The notes below the pieces were generated by a model that had not been told where the DNA came from, did no database searches, and saw nothing but the letters and a program-made list of their open reading frames with translations. A DNA stretch of 15,264 nt from JAVBOJ01 sp031550755 (GTDB lineage: Bacteria; Bacillota; Clostridia; Oscillospirales; UBA929), in the NCBI GenBank assembly GCA_031550755.1, contig JAVBOJ010000011.1, positions 1 to 15,264 of the forward strand, in the 5' to 3' direction. Position numbers and translations under genes: made by a program. Positions 7,414 to 14,736 of the stretch are shown piece after piece (position 1 is the stretch's first letter; every line of letters starts with the position of its first letter).

Positions 7414-8136
7414 ATGCAAACACCCGCCATGATTCTGTTTGATTACGGACACACCCTCGCCTATGAGCCGGACTTTGATCGCCGGCGCGGCAGTGAGGCC
7501 GTGCTGGCGCATGCCGTGTCCAACCCGGACGGCGTTGCGGCGGAGGACATACAGACGCTGGCCGCCCGGCTGTTTGCCCGGTGCCGTCCGGCGCGGGAGG
7601 CCGGGCTGGAGATCCAGAGCCTGCCGCTGGATCGATTTTTGTATGACTATCTGCGGCTGTCCTTTGCCCTGCCGCCCGAGGAGCTTGAGCGGATTTTCTG
7701 GGATGCCGCCGCGCCGGGCACGGCCATGCCGTATGCCAATGAGATGCTGGCCGAGCTGAACGCCCGCGGCATCCGCACCGGTGTCATCAGCAACATCTCC
7801 TTCGGCGGCAGCACCTTGCGCGCCCGGCTGGACAGGCTGCTGCCGGAAAACCGGTTTGAGTTTGTCCTCGCCACCAGCGACTATGTGTTCCGCAAGCCGG
7901 AGCCGCTGATATTTCAGCTGGCGCTCAAAAAAGCCGGGCTGGACGCGTCCGAGGTCTGGTTTTGCGGCGACCACACGGAAAAGGACGTGGCGGGCGCGGC
8001 GGCGGCCGGCCTGTTCCCGGTCTGGTACCACAGCGACATCGAATGCTTTTACAAGGATCGGAGCAGCGCCCCACCCGACTGCCCGCATCTCTACCTCCGC
8101 GACTGGCGGATGCTGGCGGCGGCGCTCGAAAATTGA
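7414..8136 (+). CDS. HAD superfamily hydrolase-like protein with altered motif I
   Basis: This is a 240-residue haloacid dehalogenase-fold protein, probably cytosolic and acting on a small phosphorylated metabolite, though the substrate is unknown. Motif I reads FDYGHTL: the nucleophile D10 and T14 are present, but the usual acid/base aspartate two residues later is G12. Motif II is S126 in VISNIS, motif III is K161 in FRKPEP, and motif IV is GDHTEKD with D186 and D191. A helical cap lies at about 20-100. The ATG at 7414 has GAGGAAT upstream. The frame is open further upstream but without a binding site and across a promoter. It ends 79 bases before rhaB, but a strong promoter stands between, so it is likely a separate transcript. 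Confidence 0.85.
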   Translation: MQTPAMILFDYGHTLAYEPDFDRRRGSEAVLAHAVSNPDGVAAEDIQTLAARLFARCRPAREAGLEIQSLPLDRFLYDYLRLSFALPPEELERIFWDAAAPGTAMPYANEMLAELNARGIRTGVISNISFGGSTLRARLDRLLPENRFEFVLATSDYVFRKPEPLIFQLALKKAGLDASEVWFCGDHTEKDVAGAAAAGLFPVWYHSDIECFYKDRSSAPPDCPHLYLRDWRMLAAALEN

Positions 8137-8154
8137 CCCTCACCCTGTAAGTTC

Positions 8155-8183
8155 TGGACAGACGGAATGAAATAGAGTATAAT
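8155..8183 (+). promoter_or_regulatory. Sigma-A promoter of the rhamnose operon
   Basis: TGGACA (8155-8160; five of six consensus bases) and a perfect TATAAT (8178-8183) are separated by 17 bases. Transcription would start near 8190, leaving a short leader of about 26 bases before rhaB. No clear operator palindrome or catabolite-repression site was recognised, and no regulator gene is in the window. Confidence 0.75.
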
Positions 8184-8215
8184 CGCCTTGGATTAAATTG
8201 TATGGGGTGAGCGTC

Positions 8216-9685
8216 ATGCCAAAGCGCATTTTGGCCTTTGATTTCGGCGCGTCCAGCGGCCGCGCCATGCTGGGGCTGTTTGACGGACAGAAAATCTCGA
8301 TGGAGGAGCTCCACCGTTTCCCCAACGACCCGGTGCAGCTGGACGATACCCTTTATTGGGACTTTTTCCGGCTGTGGTTTGAGGTGCGGCAGGGACTGAC
8401 CGTCGCCGCGCGTGCCGGCGGGTTTGACAGCGTCGGGGTGGACACCTGGGGCGTGGACTTCGGTCTGCTCGACGGCTGCGGACGTCTGCTGGAAGCCCCT
8501 GTTCATTACCGCGACGAGCGCAATGTGGGATACATGGAAAAAAGCTTCGGCCTCCTGCCCCGCGAGGCGCAATACGCCCGCACCGGTCTGCAATTTCAGC
8601 GGTTCAACACGCTGTATCAGCTCATGGCGCTGGGGGACACCCGCCCGGAGCTGCTGGAGCGGGCGCACAAGCTGGTGCTGATGCCCGATCTGTTTTCGTA
8701 TTTTCTCTGCGGAGAGACGGTCTCCGAATACACCATGGCGTCCACCACGGCGCTGCTTGAGCCGCACAGCCGGACGTGGGACGCCGAAATCATGAAGACC
8801 TTTTCCTTGCCCGAGCAGCTGTCCTGCCCGATGGTGCAGCCGGGCGCGGCGCTGGGCGGGCTGAAGGCGCGTTTGCGGGAGGAGCTGAGCCTACCCGACG
8901 CGAAAGTCTTCGCCGTGGCGGGACATGATACGGCGTCCGCCGTGGCCGCCGCGCCGCTGACCGGCGACAACGCCGTCTACATCAGCAGCGGCACTTGGTC
9001 GCTGATGGGGGTGGAAAGCCCGACACCGGTGCTGTCCGCAACCGCCTGCCGATACAATATGACCAACGAGGGCGGCTATGACGGAAAAATCCGTCTGCTC
9101 AAAAACATCATGGGGCTCTGGCTGGTGCAGGAGTGCTGCCGGCAGTGGAAGCGCGAAGGCCAAGAGCTCGACTTCGCCCAAATCGCCGCCTCGGCGCAGG
9201 AGACCCGTCCCTTTGCCTGTCTCATCGACCCCGACGACGCGGCGTTTATGGATCCCGGCGACATGCCGGGAATGCTCCGCGCGATGTGCGCCAAAACCGG
9301 GCAGTATGTCCCGCAGACCGTCGGGGAAATTGCCCGCTGCATCTACGAAAGCCTCGCGCTGGCCTACCGCGCCACGGTGGCGCAGCTGGCCGAGGTCACC
9401 GGCAAGACCTATGACCGCATCCACGTCGTGGGCGGCGGCATCCACAACCGGATGCTGTGCCAATGCACCGCCGACGCCACCGGGCTGCCAGTCATCGCCG
9501 GCCCGTCCGAGGCCACGGTTCTCGGCAACATCGGCGTCCAGCTCATCGCCCAAGGCGAGCTGTCGTCGCTCTCCGACCTGCGGCAGGTCGTGGCGGCCTC
9601 GTTTGCGCAGACGGTCTATACGCCGCAAAATACCGCCGCGTGGGACGACGCGTACGAAACCTATGGAAAATTATACAAAAAATAG
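8216..9685 (+). CDS. rhaB: Rhamnulokinase
   Basis: RhaB phosphorylates L-rhamnulose to L-rhamnulose-1-phosphate with ATP, the second step of L-rhamnose breakdown in the cytosol. The 489-residue product matches the usual RhaB length and is an FGGY/ASKHA kinase. It has the N-terminal phosphate loop FDFGASSGR (8-16), the sugar-binding GVDTWGVDFGLLD (74-86), a GHDTAS segment with the likely catalytic base D238, ISSGTWSLMG (257-266) and the C-terminal adenosine motif VVGGGIHNRMLCQ. The ATG at 8216 with GGGGTGA five bases upstream is preferred over an in-frame TTG at 8198. It is the first gene of the operon, 12 bases before the next. Confidence 0.95.
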   Translation: MPKRILAFDFGASSGRAMLGLFDGQKISMEELHRFPNDPVQLDDTLYWDFFRLWFEVRQGLTVAARAGGFDSVGVDTWGVDFGLLDGCGRLLEAPVHYRDERNVGYMEKSFGLLPREAQYARTGLQFQRFNTLYQLMALGDTRPELLERAHKLVLMPDLFSYFLCGETVSEYTMASTTALLEPHSRTWDAEIMKTFSLPEQLSCPMVQPGAALGGLKARLREELSLPDAKVFAVAGHDTASAVAAAPLTGDNAVYISSGTWSLMGVESPTPVLSATACRYNMTNEGGYDGKIRLLKNIMGLWLVQECCRQWKREGQELDFAQIAASAQETRPFACLIDPDDAAFMDPGDMPGMLRAMCAKTGQYVPQTVGEIARCIYESLALAYRATVAQLAEVTGKTYDRIHVVGGGIHNRMLCQCTADATGLPVIAGPSEATVLGNIGVQLIAQGELSSLSDLRQVVAASFAQTVYTPQNTAAWDDAYETYGKLYKK

Positions 9686-9697
9686 GGAGGGGTATCC

Positions 9698-10963
9698 ATG
9701 CTGACCAAAGCGGTGCGCCTGTACGGCAAAAACGATCTTCGGCTGGAGGAGTTTGAGCTTCCGCAACCCCAAGACGGGGAAATTCTGGCCAAAATTATCT
9801 CGGACAGCCTGTGCATGTCGTCCTACAAGGCCGCCATGCAGGGCTCCGATCACAAGCGCGTGCCCGACGACGTGGCGCAAAATCCCATCATCATTGGGCA
9901 TGAGTTCTGCGGCGAAATTGTCGAGGTCGGTGCGCGGTGGAGGGATCAGTTTGCCCCCGGCGACCGGTTTTCCATCCAGCCGGCGCTCAATGACCCGGCC
10001 AATGTCCACGCCGCGCCGGGCTACTCCTTCTCCCATATCGGCGGCGACGCGACCTATATTCTCATCCCCGAAAAGGTGATGGAATTCGGCTGTCTGCTGC
10101 CCTACAAGGGCGAGGCGTTTTTCGCCGGATCGCTGTCCGAACCGGTGTCCTGTGTGGTCGGCGGGTTTCATGTCAATTATCACACGACGCCCGGCGTCTA
10201 TACCCACGAAATGGGCATCAAAAAAGGCGGCAATATGGCGCTTTTGGCCGGTGTCGGCCCGATGGGTCTCGGCGCGATCGACTATGCCCTGCATTGTGAC
10301 CGCCGCCCCGGTCTGCTCGTGGTCACCGACATCGACGACGCGCGGCTGGGCCGCGCCGCCCAGCTCTATTCCGTCCAGGAGGCGGCAAAGCAGGGCGTGA
10401 CGCTCCGCTATGTCAACACCAAGGAAATCGCCGACGTACCGGCGGTTTTAAAGGAGCTGACCGGCGGCGCCGGGTATGACGATGTGTTCGTCTACGCGCC
10501 GGTGGCGCCCGTGGTCGAGCAGGCCGACGCCATTTTGGCCTTTGACGGCTGCCTCAACTTCTTCGCCGGGCCGACCAACCCGGAGTTTTCCGCCAAATTC
10601 AACTTTTACAATGTCCACTATATGGCCACACATGTGGCCGGCAATTCCGGCGGCAACACCAACGATATGAAGGAAGCGCTCGACATGATGGGGCGCGGGC
10701 TCATCAACCCCGCCGCCATGCTCACCCATATCGGCGGGCTGGACGCCGTGGTGGAGGCCACCCTCAACCTGCCCCACATCCCCGGCGGCAAAAAGCTGAT
10801 TTACAACCACATTTCCATGCCGCTGACCGCCATCGCAGACTTCCGCAAGCTGGGAGAGGCCGACCCGGTGCTGAAAAAACTGGCCGACATTGTGGAGACG
10901 CACAACGGGCTGTGGTGCGCCGAGGCGGAAAAATATCTGCTGGCCAACGCCAAAGCCATCTGA
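9698..10963 (+). CDS. SorE/YggP-type zinc-dependent sugar-phosphate dehydrogenase
   Basis: This is a 421-residue medium-chain dehydrogenase resembling L-sorbose-1-phosphate reductase (SorE) and E. coli YggP, recognised from shared stretches such as SDHKRVPDDV, GGLDAV and IPGGKKLIYN. The catalytic zinc ligands fit C39, H68, E69 and E148 (sorbitol-dehydrogenase type). The four-cysteine structural zinc lobe of alcohol dehydrogenases is absent. A Rossmann motif GVGPMG (185-190) is followed by D211, which suggests NAD(H). The known family reaction is interconversion of a ketose-1-phosphate and a hexitol phosphate. Here the gene lies 12 bases after rhaB with a strong AGGGAGGGG site, so L-rhamnulose-1-phosphate is a possible substrate (inference). 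A role with lactaldehyde or 1,2-propanediol is an alternative. Confidence 0.82.
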   Translation: MLTKAVRLYGKNDLRLEEFELPQPQDGEILAKIISDSLCMSSYKAAMQGSDHKRVPDDVAQNPIIIGHEFCGEIVEVGARWRDQFAPGDRFSIQPALNDPANVHAAPGYSFSHIGGDATYILIPEKVMEFGCLLPYKGEAFFAGSLSEPVSCVVGGFHVNYHTTPGVYTHEMGIKKGGNMALLAGVGPMGLGAIDYALHCDRRPGLLVVTDIDDARLGRAAQLYSVQEAAKQGVTLRYVNTKEIADVPAVLKELTGGAGYDDVFVYAPVAPVVEQADAILAFDGCLNFFAGPTNPEFSAKFNFYNVHYMATHVAGNSGGNTNDMKEALDMMGRGLINPAAMLTHIGGLDAVVEATLNLPHIPGGKKLIYNHISMPLTAIADFRKLGEADPVLKKLADIVETHNGLWCAEAEKYLLANAKAI

Positions 10964-10974
10964 GGAGGGTCACT

Positions 10975-12039
10975 ATGGAATGGATCAATCAGGCCGGCGG
11001 GGTTCCCGCCGCCGCGGCGGCTGTCGCGCCCGCGATCCGCGCCCTGTCGGGCTTTGCGTCGGTCTCCTTTTCCGCCGACGAGAGCGTGGCGGGTCTGTCC
11101 GCCGACGGTTTGGACGCGCTGTATGTCAAATTGCCCGAAGCCTTGTCCAGCAATCCTTCCAGCCTCGCCGTGTCCGGTCTGGGCATATTTACGATCAAGC
11201 CTCACGGCAAAACCGGCCGGCTGGCCGGCAAGGTGTCCATTGTCACCGGCAGCGCACAGGGCTTCGGCGAGGGCATTGCCCGCCACATGGCCGCCGAGGG
11301 CGCGTTTGTGATCATCGCCGACCTCAATGAGGAGCTGGCGCGTTCGGTCGCCGGGTCGCTGTGCGCCCAATTCGGTGAGAATTCCGCCGTCGCCCTGCGG
11401 GTCAACGTTGGCGACGAGGGCTCGGTCGAAGCCCTTGTGCGCGAGACGGTGCTGCACTACGGCGGACTGGACGTGTTTGTCTCCAACGCCGGCATCCTCA
11501 AGGCCGGCTCACTGGAGGAGATGACGCTGGAAAACTTCGAGCTGGTCACCAAAATCAACTACACCGCCTTTTTCCTCTGCACCAAATACGCCGCCCGCCC
11601 CATGAAAATCCAGCGCCGTTTCGCGCCCGAGCGCTGGTATGACATCCTGCAAATCAACTCCAAATCGGGGCTGGACGGTTCCAACAAAAACTTCGCCTAC
11701 GCCGGCGGCAAATTCGGCGGCATCGGTCTGGTGCAGAGCTTTGCCAAGGAGCTGGTCGAGTGCGGCGTCAAGGTCAACGCCATCTGCCCCGGCAACTTCT
11801 ATGACGGGCCGCTGTGGTCGGACCCGCAAAACGGTCTGTTCGTCCAGTATCTGCGCACCGGCAAGGTGCCCGGCGCACAGAGCATTGAGGACGTCAAAAA
11901 TTTCTACCTCTCCAAGGTGCCGATGAACCGGGGCTGCGACCCGTTGGACGTGGCCCGCGCCATTTTCTACAGCGTCGAGCAGCAATGCGAGACCGGGCAG
12001 GCCATTCCGGTGACCGGCGGGCAAATCATGCTAAAATAG
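10975..12039 (+). CDS. SorD/SrlD-like short-chain dehydrogenase with N-terminal extension
   Basis: This is a 354-residue short-chain dehydrogenase/reductase. The core (about 83-354) has TGSAQGFG (91-98) for dinucleotide binding, D116 after beta-2 suggesting NAD(H), NAG (171-173), a serine in INSKSG (228-232) and the catalytic pair Y242/K246. INSKSG, KFGG-GL-QS, KVP-x-RGCD and the final VTGGQIM strongly recall sorbitol-6-phosphate 2-dehydrogenase (SrlD/SorD). That family is about 260 residues, so the first 82 residues are extra. They include a GLGIF segment (69-72) that might be an aldolase-derived remnant. The ATG at 10975 has GAGGAGG overlapping the previous stop codon, so it is coupled to the SorE-like gene. 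Whether it acts on a rhamnose-derived sugar phosphate or on lactaldehyde is open. Confidence 0.85.
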   Translation: MEWINQAGGVPAAAAAVAPAIRALSGFASVSFSADESVAGLSADGLDALYVKLPEALSSNPSSLAVSGLGIFTIKPHGKTGRLAGKVSIVTGSAQGFGEGIARHMAAEGAFVIIADLNEELARSVAGSLCAQFGENSAVALRVNVGDEGSVEALVRETVLHYGGLDVFVSNAGILKAGSLEEMTLENFELVTKINYTAFFLCTKYAARPMKIQRRFAPERWYDILQINSKSGLDGSNKNFAYAGGKFGGIGLVQSFAKELVECGVKVNAICPGNFYDGPLWSDPQNGLFVQYLRTGKVPGAQSIEDVKNFYLSKVPMNRGCDPLDVARAIFYSVEQQCETGQAIPVTGGQIMLK

Positions 12040-12043
12040 TCTC

Positions 12044-12061
12044 GAAAATCTGCGGATTTTC
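12044..12061. other. Perfect small hairpin after the dehydrogenase gene
   Basis: GAAAATC (12044-12050), loop TGCG, GATTTTC (12055-12061) form a perfect seven-base stem five bases after the stop codon. No T-run follows, so it is not a classic terminator. It may protect the 3' end of the upstream message or be part of the palindromic block that follows. Confidence 0.6.
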
Positions 12062-12082
12062 TCAAATGAGGGAACAGGGCTG

Positions 12083-12150
12083 TTTTTTCGGCGGCTGTGG
12101 GAACCCGCCAAAGCTTGCTTTGGAAGGTAGCAGTGAGTCCGCCGGAAAAA
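12083..12150 (+). other. Structured intergenic element with alternative pairings
   Basis: Long arms TTTTTTCGGCGG (12083-12094) and CCGCCGGAAAAA (12139-12150) pair over 12 positions with one G-U. They enclose a six-base stem CCAAAG/CTTTGG (12108-12123) capped by a CTTG tetraloop. The left GGCGG can instead pair with the nearer CCGCC (12105-12109), and a short AACA/TGTT hairpin (12073-12084) also competes with the left arm. It lies 28 bases before the PHP start codon. It could be a regulatory leader, an mRNA-processing site or a mobile palindromic repeat. It matches no riboswitch class I can recognise. Confidence 0.5.
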
Positions 12151-12178
12151 TAAACGATTTACGGGGGTTGGGTACGAG

Positions 12179-13429
12179 ATGCAGATTCAAAACCTCAACG
12201 CGCCGACAAAAACGGAACGGCTGGATGCTCTGCGGGCGCTAGGCTTGCCGCCGCGCCGGGGCATTTTGGGCCGCGACGTCAACAACCATATCCACACCAG
12301 CTATTCCTTCTCGCCGTACAGCCCGACCATGGCGGTCTACAAGGCGTACGACGCCCGGCTGTGTACCGCCGGGATCATGGATCACGACTCGCTGGCCGGC
12401 GCGCGGGAATTTCTGGAGGCCGCCGCCGTCCTCAACCTTCCGGTCACGGTGGGGATGGAGTGCCGCGCCGATTTTGCCGGCACGCCGGTGGCCGGTCGGC
12501 GCATCAACAACACCGATCAGGACACGGTGGCCTATATCGCCCTGCATGGCGTGCCACACAACCGCATCGACGCCGTGACGGACTATTTTGCCCCCTATGT
12601 CGCCGCGCGCGGCGCGCGCAACCGCGCCATGACGGCAAACCTGCATGAACTCTTTGTGCCCCATGGACTGACGCTGGACTATGACCGCGACGTGCTGCCG
12701 CTCTCCATGGCGCATGACGGCGGCAGCGTTACCGAGCGGCATCTGCTGTTCGCCGTGGCGAAAAAAATCGTCGAGACATTCGGCAGGGGACAGGCCACGG
12801 CGGATTTTTGCAAAAAACTGCAAATGCCTCTCCCGGCAAAGCTGGAGGGGTATCTGCTCGACGAGGCCAACCCTCATTACGAGTACGACCTGCTGGGGCT
12901 GCTCAAGGGCAACTTTATGGAGGCGTTTTACATCCCTGCCACGGCCGAATGCCCGCCGATTCATGAGCTGTCGGCCATGGCCCGGGAGAACGGCATCGTC
13001 ATGGCCTACCCCTACCTCGGCGACGTGGGCGACTCGGTCACCGGCGACAAAAAGCCCCAGCGCTTCGAGGACGGCTACCTCGACGAGCTGTTCGAGCTGC
13101 TGCCCGCCCTCGGCTTCCCGGCGGTCACCTATATGCCGTCCCGCAACACCCCAGCACAGTTGGCGCGGCTGCGCGCCCTGTGCGACCAAAAAGGTCTGTT
13201 CCAAATCAGCGGCGAGGACATCAACCAGCCCCGGCAGGGCTTTGTTTGCGAGGCGATGCGCCGTCCGGAGTTCGCCCCGCTGTATGACGCGGCATGGGCG
13301 CTGATCGGCCACGAGCGCCGCGCGACAAAAGATCTCGCCGACGGCATGTTCTCCGAAGCATCGCAAAAAACACCGCTTTCTGCCCGAATTGAGAACTACC
13401 GAGACAGTGCGATGTCTTTATTTGCATGA
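12179..13429 (+). CDS. PHP-domain phosphoesterase-like protein
   Basis: This is a 416-residue protein of the PHP (polymerase and histidinol phosphatase) superfamily, metal-dependent phosphoesterases. Motif I is NHIHTSYSFSP with H37 and H39, motif II is IMDHDSLAGA with D68, H69 and D70, and E94 lies in VGMECRAD. Later candidate ligands are H179 in MAHD and D347 in SGEDINQP. The sequence between about 110 and 260 is not typical of the short histidinol-phosphatase type and may be a substrate-binding insertion. The ATG at 12179 has only a loose GGGGGTTGGG upstream and follows a 139-base structured gap, so its translation may be set apart from the rest of the operon. It ends 15 bases before rhaA. 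The substrate is unknown; a phosphorylated deoxysugar is only a guess from context. Confidence 0.82.
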   Translation: MQIQNLNAPTKTERLDALRALGLPPRRGILGRDVNNHIHTSYSFSPYSPTMAVYKAYDARLCTAGIMDHDSLAGAREFLEAAAVLNLPVTVGMECRADFAGTPVAGRRINNTDQDTVAYIALHGVPHNRIDAVTDYFAPYVAARGARNRAMTANLHELFVPHGLTLDYDRDVLPLSMAHDGGSVTERHLLFAVAKKIVETFGRGQATADFCKKLQMPLPAKLEGYLLDEANPHYEYDLLGLLKGNFMEAFYIPATAECPPIHELSAMARENGIVMAYPYLGDVGDSVTGDKKPQRFEDGYLDELFELLPALGFPAVTYMPSRNTPAQLARLRALCDQKGLFQISGEDINQPRQGFVCEAMRRPEFAPLYDAAWALIGHERRATKDLADGMFSEASQKTPLSARIENYRDSAMSLFA

Positions 13430-13444
13430 ATAAGGGAGGAAATT

Positions 13445-14734
13445 ATGATGAGTGAGCAAACCATCAAGGCCGCTTATGAGGCCGCGCGCGATACCCTGCG
13501 CGAATACGGCGTGGACGCCGAAGCGGCGCTAAAAAAACTGGATGAGATCCCCGTTTCGCTGCACTGCTGGCAGGGCGACGACGTGACCGGGCTGGAGGCC
13601 GAGGCCGGCGGCGTCTCGGGCGGCATTTTGTCCACCGGCAACTACCCCGGCAAGGCCAGAAACGGCGACGAGCTGCGCGCCGATTTGTCCAAGGCGCTGT
13701 CCCTGCTGCCCGGACCGCACAAGGTCAATCTCCATGCCTCCTACGCCGAACTGGCCGGCGAAAAGGTGGACCGCGACGCCTATGAGCTGCGGCATTTCGC
13801 CCGGTTTGTCGATTGGGCGAAGGAAAAGGGCATCGGGCTGGATTTCAATCCCACCTATTTCGGCCATCCCAAAGCCGCCGACAACCTGACCCTGTCCCAT
13901 CCGGACAAGGGCATCCGTGCATTCTGGATTGAACACGGCAAAACCTCCCGCCGCATCGCCGCCGGGATGGGGAAGGCCTTGGGGCAGACCTGCGTGACCA
14001 ATCTCTGGATTCCCGACGGCATGAAGGATTTCACCGCCGACCGCTTGGCGCACCGCGCCCGGCTGAAGGATTCTCTGGACGAGGTTTACAAGGAAAAATT
14101 CTCCCCCAGGGAGACGCTGGACTCGGTCGAATGCAAGCTGTTCGGCATCGGCACCGAGAGCTTTGTCGTCGGCTCGCATGAATTTTACATGGGCTACCTC
14201 GGCTATGCCCACAAAAACGGCTTTGAGGATCTCATGCTGACGCTGGATATGGGGCATTTCCACCCCACCGAGCAGGTCTCCGACAAGCTGTCCTCCCTGT
14301 TGCTCTTCTCCAAGGAGATTTTGCTGCATCTCTCGCGCGGCGTGCGCTGGGACTCCGACCACGTCATCGTCTTTTCGGACGAGATCACCGAGGTCATGCG
14401 CGAGCTGGTGCGCGCCGACGCGCTGGATCGCACCCACATCGCACTGGACTTCTTCGACGGCAGCATCAACCGCGTCACGGCGTGGGTGGTGGGCGCGCGG
14501 GCGGCCCGCCGGGCGCTGCTGGCGGCGCTGCTGGAGCCGACCGCCAGGCTGAAGGAGCTGGAGCTCGCCCAAAACTTCGGCGACCGTCTGGCGCTGATGG
14601 ACGAGGCGCGCACCCTGCCGGTGGCCGCCGTTTGGAACGAATACTGCCGCCGCAAAAACCTGCCGGGGCAGGCCACACAGTGGCTGTCCGACGTCGCCGA
14701 CTACGAAAAAAACGTACTGTCCAAGAGGGTGTGA
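13445..14734 (+). CDS. rhaA: L-rhamnose isomerase
   Basis: RhaA converts L-rhamnose to L-rhamnulose, the first step of the pathway, in the cytosol with Mn/Zn. The 429-residue product is close to the E. coli length of 419. It opens with the conserved VSLHCWQGDDV (37-47) and GNYPGKARN (65-73). The metal-site residues are visible at the expected spacings: D268 and H271 (LDMGH), H295, D303 and D305 (HLSRGVRWDSD), and D335 (ALDFFDG). The ATG at 13445 follows AGGGAGG at good spacing; a second ATG comes immediately after. It is two bases from the next gene, indicating a shared transcript and probably coupled translation. Confidence 0.97.
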   Translation: MMSEQTIKAAYEAARDTLREYGVDAEAALKKLDEIPVSLHCWQGDDVTGLEAEAGGVSGGILSTGNYPGKARNGDELRADLSKALSLLPGPHKVNLHASYAELAGEKVDRDAYELRHFARFVDWAKEKGIGLDFNPTYFGHPKAADNLTLSHPDKGIRAFWIEHGKTSRRIAAGMGKALGQTCVTNLWIPDGMKDFTADRLAHRARLKDSLDEVYKEKFSPRETLDSVECKLFGIGTESFVVGSHEFYMGYLGYAHKNGFEDLMLTLDMGHFHPTEQVSDKLSSLLLFSKEILLHLSRGVRWDSDHVIVFSDEITEVMRELVRADALDRTHIALDFFDGSINRVTAWVVGARAARRALLAALLEPTARLKELELAQNFGDRLALMDEARTLPVAAVWNEYCRRKNLPGQATQWLSDVADYEKNVLSKRV

Positions 14735-14736
14735 CC

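Noticed and set aside
10982..11040. GC-rich palindrome-like GCCGGCGGGGTTCCCGCCGCCG near the start of the SDR gene, considered as a regulatory hairpin.
   Set aside because: It lies within the coding region and is explained by alanine/glycine codons in a GC-rich genome; no supporting context.
12101..12138. GGAAGGTAGCAG resembles the conserved apical loop of the small bacterial SRP RNA, and GGGAACCCGCC recalls its 5' side.
   Set aside because: The bases before the GGAA do not form the required short closing stem, about seven extra bases separate the two halves, and a perfect competing CCAAAG/CTTTGG hairpin occupies that site. Chance or repeat similarity is more likely.
12239..13366. Minus-strand open frame of 375 codons opposite the PHP gene.
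   Set aside because: Arginine/glycine/histidine-rich shadow without motifs; the plus-strand frame has intact PHP metal motifs.
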